From: Streptosporangiaceae bacterium
GTDB lineage: Bacteria; Actinomycetota; Actinomycetes; Streptosporangiales; Streptosporangiaceae
DNA: 5,145 bases
Assembly (NCBI GenBank): GCA_030041195.1
Contig: JASHOI010000211.1
Location: 1 to 5,145 of the forward strand
Direction of reading: 5' to 3'
Shown here: one piece after another, positions 1 through 4,621 of the stretch
Layout of the letters: every line of letters starts with the position of its first letter
Numbering within the stretch: position 1 is the first letter of the stretch
The notes under the pieces: model-generated
Seen by the model: only the letters and a program-made list of their open reading frames with translations
Databases searched by the model: none
What the model was told of the DNA's origin: nothing
Position numbers and translations under genes: made by a program

Positions 1-45
1 GAACAAGCACATGATGGCCAGTTCGGTTGCGTTCCTGGGCTTCAC
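1..45 (-). CDS. 5' end of an unidentified gene coupled to the ArsR-like regulator (partial)
   Basis: Fifteen codons are visible before the window ends: (V/M)KPRNATELAIMCLF. The GTG start overlaps the TGA stop of the upstream regulator gene as GTGA. A GGAG ribosome-binding site (complement of 51-54) lies 5 nt before it, inside the last codons of the regulator. This is a classic arrangement for translational coupling, so the start is well supported although the product is not. The first residues are a short basic stretch followed by a hydrophobic run (ELAIMCLF), which would fit the N-terminus of a membrane protein. Such proteins often follow a small ArsR-type regulator, but that assignment is inference from a very short peptide. 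The family cannot be recognised. Confidence 0.6.
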   Translation of the reverse strand, partial: MKPRNATELAIMCLF

Positions 46-380
46 CGCATCTCCAGTTCAAGATCGCTTTCCGCGCCCAGCGACCGCGCCGCGTTCGTGA
101 TCGTCTCCGGCGTCAGCTGGACCGCAAACGGCGCCACCTCGTAGAACTTCATCGCCTTCCCGTCGTCCGAGACTTCGATGACGGAAGACACCAGGCCGGC
201 CGCCTCGAGCTTGCGCAGGTGGACCTGGAGCAGAGCGCGGCTGATGCCCAGCTCACGGGCAAGCTGACTGACGTAGTTGCGCTCCTGGGAGAGGGCGGCC
301 ACTACGCGCAGCCGGTGCGGGTTGGCGAGCGTCGCCAGCACCTGCAGCAGCTCATCTCCGGTCAGTTCCGTTTCTATCAC
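42..380 (-). CDS. ArsR-like winged-helix transcriptional regulator
   Basis: This is a 112-residue DNA-binding protein with a single winged helix-turn-helix domain. Residues 10-30 (ELLQVLATLANPHRLRVVAAL) are the typical ArsR N-terminal helices. Residues 37-64 contain the HTH, with a recognition helix around ISRALLQVHLRKLEAAGLV. Residues 65-84 (VIEVSDDGKAMKFYEV) form the wing. The Cys pair of metal-sensing ArsR/SmtB proteins is absent: the HTH reads NYVSQLARELG where metal sensors have a Cys-x-Cys motif, and the protein has no cysteine at all. A metal role is therefore unlikely and the inducer is unknown. I chose the GTG at 380 because GGAAGG (complement of 386-391) sits 5 nt upstream and a promoter lies just before it. 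Longer in-frame versions would run through the promoter into the neighbouring methyltransferase gene. The next gene overlaps its stop codon by 4 bases, so the pair is probably regulator plus controlled gene. Confidence 0.88.
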   Translation of the reverse strand: MIETELTGDELLQVLATLANPHRLRVVAALSQERNYVSQLARELGISRALLQVHLRKLEAAGLVSSVIEVSDDGKAMKFYEVAPFAVQLTPETITNAARSLGAESDLELEMR

Positions 381-395
381 AGCACCCTTCCTAGC

Positions 396-419
396 ACCTG
401 CAAAGAAAACATAGCAGGT
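396..419. promoter_or_regulatory. Perfect 6-12-6 inverted repeat bracketing the -10 box, candidate operator
   Basis: ACCTGC (396-401) and GCAGGT (414-419) are exact inverted copies separated by 12 A/T-rich bases. The -10 box (408-413) lies inside the spacer and the likely transcription start is in the left half-site. A dimeric winged-helix protein bound here would block RNA polymerase, so autorepression by the adjacent ArsR-like protein is the natural reading. Half-site centres are 18 bp apart, somewhat longer than one helical turn. Binding itself is inferred. Confidence 0.5.
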
Positions 420-436
420 ATCGGCCCCGTGGTCAA
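408..436 (-). promoter_or_regulatory. Sigma-70-type promoter for the ArsR-like gene
   Basis: On the minus strand a -35 box TTGACC (complement of 431-436) is followed after exactly 17 bp by a -10 box TATGTT (complement of 408-413). Both are close to the primary sigma consensus, and this is the best promoter match in the window. Transcription would start near 401, giving a leader of about 20 nt that contains the GGAAGG ribosome-binding site. The regulator and the gene after it can therefore be expressed independently of the methyltransferase upstream. Confidence 0.65.
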
Positions 437-450
437 CGCGGGCGAACTGG

Positions 451-1263
451 TCACGATGGCTTGCGTCCGACCCCGCCGTACACGTATGCCTCAGGCGCCG
501 GGGCCTCTGCTGAACTATCGGGGCGCCAGTCGGCCACGTCCACCAGCCCTGGTTGCACGATCTCCAGACCGTCGAAGAAGGCCCGGACTTCCGTCTTGTT
601 GCGGAACCGGCCATAGTGACCGCCGGTTCTTTCGGCGAAGAACTCGGTGAGCTTCTGCCGGAGCGCGGGGTCGTCGGAGACGCCGTGAGAGACCGCCAGG
701 TAGCTGCCGGGAGCCAGGCGGTCGATCATCCGGCGGACCATGCCCCAGGGGTCGTCGGCGTCCGGGATGAGGTGCAGGAAGCTGAGGTACAAGACCGCGA
801 CGGGCTGGCCGAAGTCGATGAGCCGCTTGGTATCCGGGTGGTCCAGGATGCGGCCGGTGTTGCGGGCATCCTCCAGCAGGAACGCGGTGCTGTCGTCCTC
901 CGCGAGCAGCGCACCGACCTTGTGGTGCCGCAGCACCACGGGGTCGTTGTCGACGTACACGACCCGCGTGCCCGGGGCTATGTCCTGAGCGATCTGGTGG
1001 ACATTATTCTGGGTCGGCAGGCCGCTGCCGTTGTCAATGAACTGGCGGCAGCCGCATTCGCCTGCCAGGTAGCGCACCACACGCTCCATGTAGCGCCGAT
1101 TGCTGCGGTTGACGGCGAACGCCCCCGGCATCATGTCCTCCAGCGCTTCCATGGCTTGCCGGTCGACCGGGTAGTTGTCCGTGCCGCCCAGGGCGTAGTC
1201 GTACATCCGCGCGGCGCTGGCGACCGTGCTATCGAGGCCGGGAAGATCGTCGCCTGAACGCAT
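451..1263 (-). CDS. SAM-dependent methyltransferase, DUF574/Methyltransf_19 family
   Basis: This is a predicted cytoplasmic class I methyltransferase of 270 residues, the usual length of this actinobacterial family (PF04672). The family's N-terminal signature is clear: ARMYDYALGGTDNYPVDR at residues 18-35. It is followed by NRSNRRYMERVVRYLA (52-67), the SAM-binding motif I region FIDNGSGLPTQNNVHQIAQ (75-93), and VVYVDNDPVVL (101-111), whose acidic residues would bind the SAM ribose. A motif IV-like AVLYLSFLHLIPD lies at 156-168 and the LAPGSYLAVSH strand at 183-193. Substrates are unknown for nearly all members. I preferred the ATG at 1263, which gives the normal family N-terminus. A GTG 12 codons upstream (1299) is possible. 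Ribosome-binding sites are weak for both: GAGGA lies 12 nt and CAGG 6 nt before the ATG. The stop is 70 bp before the ArsR-like start, so read-through into that gene is possible. Confidence 0.88.
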   Translation of the reverse strand: MRSGDDLPGLDSTVASAARMYDYALGGTDNYPVDRQAMEALEDMMPGAFAVNRSNRRYMERVVRYLAGECGCRQFIDNGSGLPTQNNVHQIAQDIAPGTRVVYVDNDPVVLRHHKVGALLAEDDSTAFLLEDARNTGRILDHPDTKRLIDFGQPVAVLYLSFLHLIPDADDPWGMVRRMIDRLAPGSYLAVSHGVSDDPALRQKLTEFFAERTGGHYGRFRNKTEVRAFFDGLEIVQPGLVDVADWRPDSSAEAPAPEAYVYGGVGRKPS

Positions 1264-1314
1264 CGTTCGCCTGTGTCCTCTTCCGTGAGGGGGCTGCACC
1301 CGCAGTATCCGCCA

Positions 1315-1347
1315 TTAGGCGAGGCGGGACTGGTACGACTTAGGCGA
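1315..1347. repeat. 8-bp direct repeat in the gap between peptidase and methyltransferase
   Basis: TTAGGCGA occurs at 1315-1322 and again at 1340-1347, a 25-bp period. It lies in the 127-bp gap (1264-1390) downstream of the peptidase and upstream of the methyltransferase. The gap otherwise shows only a weak 5-bp stem (CCGCC/GGCGG around 1309-1327) and no convincing terminator. The repeats lie about 50-85 bp upstream of the methyltransferase start, where a regulator site could be, but an 8-bp repeat in GC-rich DNA can occur by chance. Confidence 0.3.
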
Positions 1348-1390
1348 CGGCGGCGGAAGGGTGATCCGCGCGCTGATTAGGGGTGACGGG

Positions 1391-3511
1391 TCAGCCAGGG
1401 TCCATGCCGAGCGCGCTCTTCAGGAACTCGACCTGCAGCAGCAGCAGGTTCTCTGCGACCTCATCCTGCCTCGGCATGTGGGTAACGCCGCTCAGCGGCA
1501 GCACGGTATGCGGCCGCCCGGCGGCCAGCAGCGCCGAGGAGAGCCGCAGCGTGTGCGCCACCACAACGTTGTCGTCGGCGAGCCCGTGGATCAGCATCAG
1601 CGGGCGCTCCAGCTTTGGCGCGTCCGCGATGAGCGAGTCGTGCTCGTAGGCCTCCGGGTGCTCGTCCGGGTGACCCTCGTAGCGCTCGGTGTAGAACGTG
1701 TCGTAAAGGCGCTCGTCGGTGACCGGAGCGCCGGCCACGGCCGCGTGGAACACGTCCGGCCGCCGCAGCACGGCGAGCGCGGCCAGGTAGCCGCCGTGCG
1801 ACCAGCCGCGGATGCCGACCCGGGACAGGTCCAGGTCCGGATGCATGGCGGCGGCCGCCTGCAGCGCCGCCACCTGGTCCTCGAGGTTCGGTGTCGACTG
1901 GTTGTAGTGGATCAGGCGGTCCCAGTCCGGCCCCCGGCCCGGCGTTCCCCTTCCATCGGCGATGAGCACGGCAAAGCCCTGGTCGGCGAACCATTGCGAG
2001 GTCAGGTAATAGCTGCGGGCTGACAGCACGCGCTGGGTGGCCGGGCCGCCGTAGGGATCGCAGAGCACCGGCAGCCGCGCCGAGCCCGGCCGGTGCCCGC
2101 GCGGCAGCAGCAGCGCGCAACGCAGGTCGTACGGCTGCGCGGAGAAAAACGTCACCTCCGGGGTCAGCACCGGGGTCTCGGCCAGCGAGGCGATCTCGCC
2201 GGCCTCGCCGCCGCCGCGGTGTGCCCGCACCCGGGTGCCGAACCAGTCGAGGGACTGCGAGGACGTCACCAGCACCCCGCCGTTTCTGGCCGCCGAGTGC
2301 ATGCCGGGCTCGCTGGTCACCCGGGCCGTGCCGTCCGGTCCCGCGGTATACACGTGCTGCTCGGCCGGGTTCCTTTCGGTGGCGGTGAACAGCACGTCGT
2401 CGTCGCCGACGTCGAGGACCTCGCGGACGTTCACGGTCGTCGGCGTGACCGGCTCGTCGCCAAGCAGCAGCCGGTAAGCGCCGTCGCGCGCCACCACCCG
2501 GACCAGCTTCCCGCCCGGTGTCCACGCCGGCGTGCCCGGCACCACGTCGACCCAGTCCGGGTCGGTGTCCTCGCGGACCAGTTCCGTGGTGCCGTCAGCG
2601 GCTACCGCCAGCACCCGCATGGTCCGCTGATCGCGGGAGCACACCCGCAGCAGCGGCGGGCCGCCGCGCGACCAGTGCGCGGTGATCAGGTACGGCATCG
2701 CGGCTGAATCCCACTGCACCGGCGTCAGCGTCCCATCAAGACCGGCGATCACGACGCTCACGTCGGCGTTCGCGGTGCCCGTCGCCGGGTAGGCGACCTC
2801 GACTGGCTGGCGGCCGGGATTGGCCGGGTCGGAGATGTACCACCGGCCGACCGGGGACGTGTCCACCCGGGCCACCAGCAGCTGCTGCCCGTCCGGCGAC
2901 CACCAGAACCCGTGCGTCCGATGCATCTCCTCGGCGGCCACGAACTCGGCGAGGCCGTAGGTCACGTTCTTGGCCTCGGGCGTGGCCAGGGCCCGGTCGC
3001 TGCCGCCGTTCGCCGCCACCACGCGCAGCGCGCCGTCGGCCACGTACGCGACATGCGCCCCGGTGGGGTCGGGGCACGGGTCGAGCACCGATGCGGGCGT
3101 GGCAAGGACGCGGACCGCGGACTCGGACTCGGAACCGCCCGGCAGCAGATCCGCCACGAAGAGCCGGCCGGACAGCGCGAAGGCCGCCAGCGTGACCGCC
3201 TCGTCGGTGCGGAACGCCACCACGCCCGCGGCGGCCTGCCTGACGCGCTCGCGGCGGGCGCGCTCTTCCTGGGTAAGCTCTTCGGCCCCACCGGCCAGTA
3301 TCTGCGCCGGGTCGGCGACCAGCCGCTCAGCCGGGGTATCGGCGGCGATGTCCGCGACCCACAGGCATGTGTTGCGGTCGGTTCCCGACGCCGCGCGCAG
3401 GAACGCGACGCGGGTGCCGTCCGGAGCTATCGCGAACGCGCGAGGGACGCCCAGGCTGAAGTGCAGGGTGCGGGCCTGCTGGCGGGGAAAGCTGATGCTG
3501 GCTGCCGTCAT
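1391..3511 (-). CDS. S9 family serine peptidase, dipeptidyl-peptidase IV type
   Basis: This 706-residue enzyme is predicted to release N-terminal dipeptides from peptides. Residues 1 to about 450 form the DPPIV_N beta-propeller and about 455-700 the alpha/beta-hydrolase domain (Peptidase_S9). Ser571 lies in GWSHGGY (569-575), Asp646 in HGLADDNV and His678 in GVTHMP, giving a full catalytic triad. Other DPP4-type features are present: the Glu194-Glu195 pair in AAEEMHRTHGFWWSPDG that would hold the substrate amino terminus, Tyr487 in DPYGGP for the oxyanion hole, Tyr603 and Tyr607 in LYDTFYTERY for the S1 pocket, and Asn648. No signal peptide or membrane segment is seen, so it should be cytoplasmic and serve peptide turnover. 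The ATG at 3511 has GAGGA 7 nt upstream. Longer in-frame extensions run into the tRNA and are not credible. The gene is divergent from the tRNA-Met. Specificity (proline versus other residues at P1) cannot be settled from sequence alone. Confidence 0.93.
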   Translation of the reverse strand: MTAASISFPRQQARTLHFSLGVPRAFAIAPDGTRVAFLRAASGTDRNTCLWVADIAADTPAERLVADPAQILAGGAEELTQEERARRERVRQAAAGVVAFRTDEAVTLAAFALSGRLFVADLLPGGSESESAVRVLATPASVLDPCPDPTGAHVAYVADGALRVVAANGGSDRALATPEAKNVTYGLAEFVAAEEMHRTHGFWWSPDGQQLLVARVDTSPVGRWYISDPANPGRQPVEVAYPATGTANADVSVVIAGLDGTLTPVQWDSAAMPYLITAHWSRGGPPLLRVCSRDQRTMRVLAVAADGTTELVREDTDPDWVDVVPGTPAWTPGGKLVRVVARDGAYRLLLGDEPVTPTTVNVREVLDVGDDDVLFTATERNPAEQHVYTAGPDGTARVTSEPGMHSAARNGGVLVTSSQSLDWFGTRVRAHRGGGEAGEIASLAETPVLTPEVTFFSAQPYDLRCALLLPRGHRPGSARLPVLCDPYGGPATQRVLSARSYYLTSQWFADQGFAVLIADGRGTPGRGPDWDRLIHYNQSTPNLEDQVAALQAAAAMHPDLDLSRVGIRGWSHGGYLAALAVLRRPDVFHAAVAGAPVTDERLYDTFYTERYEGHPDEHPEAYEHDSLIADAPKLERPLMLIHGLADDNVVVAHTLRLSSALLAAGRPHTVLPLSGVTHMPRQDEVAENLLLLQVEFLKSALGMDPG

Positions 3512-3572
3512 GCCCCGATCCTCGCAGATCCACTGACCACCGCCGCAGCCGCTTGCTGGAGAGCCGGTGCCG

Positions 3573-3602
3573 CCCCGGGAACGGGGCCTGGAGAGGCCCC
3601 GT
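3573..3602. promoter_or_regulatory. Two mutually exclusive hairpins upstream of the peptidase gene
   Basis: ACGGGGCCT (3581-3589) and AGGCCCCGT (3594-3602) form a perfect 9-bp stem with a 4-base loop. Two further G-C pairs follow after one A-A mismatch. A second stem, CCCCG (3573-3577) with CGGGG (3582-3586) around a GGAA loop, shares bases with the first, so only one can form. The element lies 62-91 bp upstream of the peptidase ATG and 134 bp before the tRNA. No T-run follows on either strand, which argues against a simple intrinsic terminator. A leader switch, an RNA stabiliser or a protein-binding site are all possible. This lies in the 224-bp divergent gap (3512-3735), which holds no gene. 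Confidence 0.5.
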
Positions 3603-3659
3603 ACCACGCCGGGACCCCGCATCGTGGCAGCAGGAGATAGAGTCACTGCCAGATCCCGG

Positions 3660-3665
3660 TAGGCT
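3660..3665 (+). promoter_or_regulatory. Possible -10 box for the tRNA-Met gene
   Basis: TAGGCT is a good actinobacterial -10 sequence and lies about 70 bp before the mature tRNA. No recognisable -35 box lies 16-18 bp upstream (ATAGAG at 17 bp), so the assignment is weak. If correct, the primary transcript starts near 3672 and has a GC-rich leader of about 64 nt that must be removed by RNase P. Confidence 0.3.
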
Positions 3666-3672
3666 AGGTGCG

Positions 3673-3700
3673 TCCCGGCCGCCGCCGGGGTTCCCGGCCG
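3673..3700. repeat. Direct repeat and alternative hairpins in the tRNA-Met leader
   Basis: TCCCGGCCG is repeated exactly at 3673-3681 and 3692-3700. Between the copies, GCCGGG (3684-3689) can pair with CCCGGC of the left copy (3674-3679, 4-base loop); its CCGGG portion (3685-3689) can pair with CCCGG of the right copy (3693-3697, 3-base loop). The element lies between the possible -10 box and the mature tRNA. Its role is unknown, and GC-rich DNA produces such structures fairly easily. Confidence 0.45.
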
Positions 3701-3735
3701 TCCGCCTTCATCTCGTTGGCAGCGATGGCTGGTCG

Positions 3736-3809
3736 GGCGGAGTAGCTCAGTCAGGCAGAGCAAGCGGCTCATAATCGCTGTGTCGCCGGTTCAAGTCCGG
3801 CCTCCGCTA
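3736..3809 (+). tRNA. Elongator tRNA-Met (anticodon CAT)
   Basis: A complete cloverleaf of 74 nt can be drawn. The acceptor stem is GGCGGAG with CTCCGCT (one G-U at the end), and TA fills positions 8-9. The D-stem is GCTC/GAGC with GG in the loop. The anticodon stem is AGCGG/TCGCT around loop CTCATAA, with the anticodon CAT at 3770-3772. The T-arm is GCCGG-TTCAAGT-CCGGC and the discriminator is A at 3809. The CCA end is not encoded (CGA follows), as is common in actinomycetes. The first pair (G1-U72) is a wobble pair rather than the open C1-A72 of initiator tRNA, the anticodon stem lacks the three G-C pairs of an initiator, and the anticodon arm matches actinobacterial elongator tRNA-Met. A tRNA-Ile(CAT) read by TilS-modified lysidine is the main alternative but fits less well. 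Confidence 0.95.
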
Positions 3810-3813
3810 CGAA

Positions 3814-3873
3814 CCTCTTCACCCGTCCATCTCAAGCTCGGGATTACGCCGCAGCCCTGGGATGTTGAAGAGG
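3814..3873. repeat. 8-bp inverted repeat with a 44-bp spacer downstream of the tRNA
   Basis: CCTCTTCA (3814-3821), starting five bases after the mature tRNA, is the exact inverse of TGAAGAGG (3866-3873). The spacer is too long for a typical terminator loop, and no T-run follows. It might form the 3' trailer structure of the tRNA transcript or be coincidental. I see no other clear terminator between the tRNA and rpmG, so read-through from the tRNA into rpmG is possible. Confidence 0.35.
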
Positions 3874-3889
3874 CTCACAGGCTCGCCAA

Positions 3890-3918
3890 TTGCGCGGGCG
3901 GCTACCCTTGAGCAGACT
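3890..3918 (+). promoter_or_regulatory. Probable promoter of the rpmG-hadAB operon
   Basis: TTGCGC (3890-3895) and CAGACT (3913-3918) are separated by 17 bp. The -35 box shares the strong TTG and the -10 box keeps the A and final T that matter most. Transcription would start near 3924-3926 and give a leader of about 70 nt containing the stem-loop at 3928-3961. It is a moderate match only. Confidence 0.4.
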
Positions 3919-3927
3919 TAGGGGCAG

Positions 3928-3961
3928 CGGCTCGCCCGGGGTACCCGACGTCAGCGAGCTG
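3928..3961 (+). promoter_or_regulatory. Stem-loop in the rpmG leader
   Basis: CGGCTCGC (3928-3935) pairs with GCGAGCTG (3954-3961) over 8 bp with one G-U. An inner CGGG (3937-3940) pairs with CCCG (3944-3947). The structure starts about where the transcript should start and ends 34 nt before the rpmG start codon, leaving the AAAGG ribosome-binding site (3983-3987) free. It could stabilise the mRNA 5' end or serve as a regulatory leader for a ribosomal protein operon. No known r-protein leader class is recognised. Confidence 0.4.
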
Positions 3962-3995
3962 GCTAGAAGTCCGTACACGAGAAAGGCATGCCGTC

Positions 3996-4160
3996 GTGGC
4001 TGCGACAGACGTTAGGCCCAAGATCACGCTGGCCTGCCAGGAGTGCAAGCACCGCAACTACATCACCCGCAAGAACCGCCGCAACGACCCCGACCGGCTC
4101 GAGCTGATGAAGTACTGCCCGAACTGCCGCTGCCACCGGCCGCATCGCGAGACGCGGTAG
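3996..4160 (+). CDS. rpmG: 50S ribosomal protein L33, zinc-ribbon form
   Basis: This small basic protein of the large ribosomal subunit has 54 residues, normal for bacterial L33. The sequence begins [17 protein letters not shown] and continues through the family core [19 protein letters not shown] (residues 19-37). Cys14/Cys17 (CQEC) and Cys41/Cys44 (CPNC) form the zinc-binding ribbon of the C+ type; an extra Cys46 is present. The GTG start has GAAAGG about 9 nt upstream. The ATG at 3988 is out of frame. It is the first gene of an operon with the two hotdog genes: hadA starts 11 bp after its stop. The position after tRNA-Met and before hadAB is the conserved actinobacterial order, in which secE-nusG-rplK-rplA lie further downstream. 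Actinomycetes often carry a second, zinc-independent L33 elsewhere, and this copy would be the zinc-replete one. Confidence 0.96.
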   Translation: MAATDVRPKITLACQECKHRNYITRKNRRNDPDRLELMKYCPNCRCHRPHRETR

Positions 4161-4171
4161 GCGGCGGCCGC

Positions 4172-4621
4172 ATGGCGATCAACCGCGAGTATCTCGGCCG
4201 CACGTTCCCCGCGGCCCCGCCCTACGAGGTGAGCCGGGTCAAGATCGCCGAGTTCGCCGACGCGATCGGCGACCCGAACCCGCTCTACCGGGACCGGGCC
4301 GCGGCGCAGGCGGCCGGGTATGGAGACGTGATCGCTCCGCCCACGTTCGCGATCGTGATCAGCATGGCGGGCAGCGCGTCGGCCGTGGCCGACCCCGGAC
4401 TCGGCCTGAACTACGCCATGGTCGTGCACGGCGAGCAGCGGTTTGAGTACTCCCGGCAGCTGATGGCGGGCGACGTGGTGACGGCGCAGGCGACGATCTC
4501 GGACATCAGGGACGCGGGCCGCAACGTGCTCATGACCACCAAGACCGACATCGTCACGGTCGACGGTGAGCACGTGTGCACCGCGCACTCGACACTGGTG
4601 GAACGGGGAGGTGCCGCATGA
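4172..4621 (+). CDS. hadA: HadA-like hotdog subunit of (3R)-hydroxyacyl-thioester dehydratase
   Basis: This 149-residue protein has a single hotdog fold of the MaoC N-terminal/FAS1 dehydratase type. In Mycobacterium HadA pairs with HadB to dehydrate (3R)-hydroxyacyl-ACP in fatty acid (FAS-II) elongation; HadA supplies the substrate-binding surface and HadB the catalytic residues. The sequence fits that role. Residues 27-41 (EFADAIGDPNPLYRD) match the hydratase motif, but the catalytic His position is Tyr39, so this subunit should be inactive alone. VIAPPTFAIVI (53-63) and VVHGEQRFEYSRQLMAGD (84-101) are the typical hotdog helix end and strand regions. The ATG at 4172 has only a weak GC-rich ribosome-binding site (AGGCGG, 7 nt upstream, overlapping the rpmG stop), so translation is probably coupled to rpmG. 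Its stop overlaps the hadB start as ATGA. The acyl substrate in this organism is unknown, and nothing here indicates mycolic acid synthesis. Confidence 0.88.
   Translation: MAINREYLGRTFPAAPPYEVSRVKIAEFADAIGDPNPLYRDRAAAQAAGYGDVIAPPTFAIVISMAGSASAVADPGLGLNYAMVVHGEQRFEYSRQLMAGDVVTAQATISDIRDAGRNVLMTTKTDIVTVDGEHVCTAHSTLVERGGAA

Noticed and set aside
381..614. Longer in-frame version of the ArsR-like protein starting at 614
   Set aside because: The extension overlaps the end of the methyltransferase, has no family similarity, and crosses the arsR promoter. The GTG at 380 has a good ribosome-binding site.
553..1257. Long plus-strand open frame opposite the methyltransferase
   Set aside because: It is antisense to a gene with clear family motifs, its composition (Val, Arg, Asp, Gly rich) is typical of a GC-rich shadow, and no domain is recognisable.
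1461..2525. 354-codon minus-strand frame inside the peptidase gene
   Set aside because: It is an Arg/Ala/Gly-rich shadow in another frame of the peptidase, whose catalytic motifs fall in the longer frame.
3512..3772. N-terminal extension of the peptidase up to 3772
   Set aside because: It runs through the GC-rich hairpins and into the tRNA-Met gene. The ATG at 3511 has GAGGA at the right distance and gives the normal family length.
3736..3809. Initiator tRNA-fMet
   Set aside because: The G1-U72 pair and the lack of three consecutive G-C pairs next to the anticodon loop do not fit an initiator. The anticodon arm matches elongator tRNA-Met.
4043..4171. Longer HadA-like protein starting at 4043
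   Set aside because: The extra 43 codons are an out-of-frame reading of rpmG. The HadA-like protein begins naturally at the ATG at 4172.
4058..4588. Minus-strand frame opposite rpmG and hadA
   Set aside because: It is a His/Arg/Val-rich antisense shadow without a recognisable domain or ribosome-binding site.
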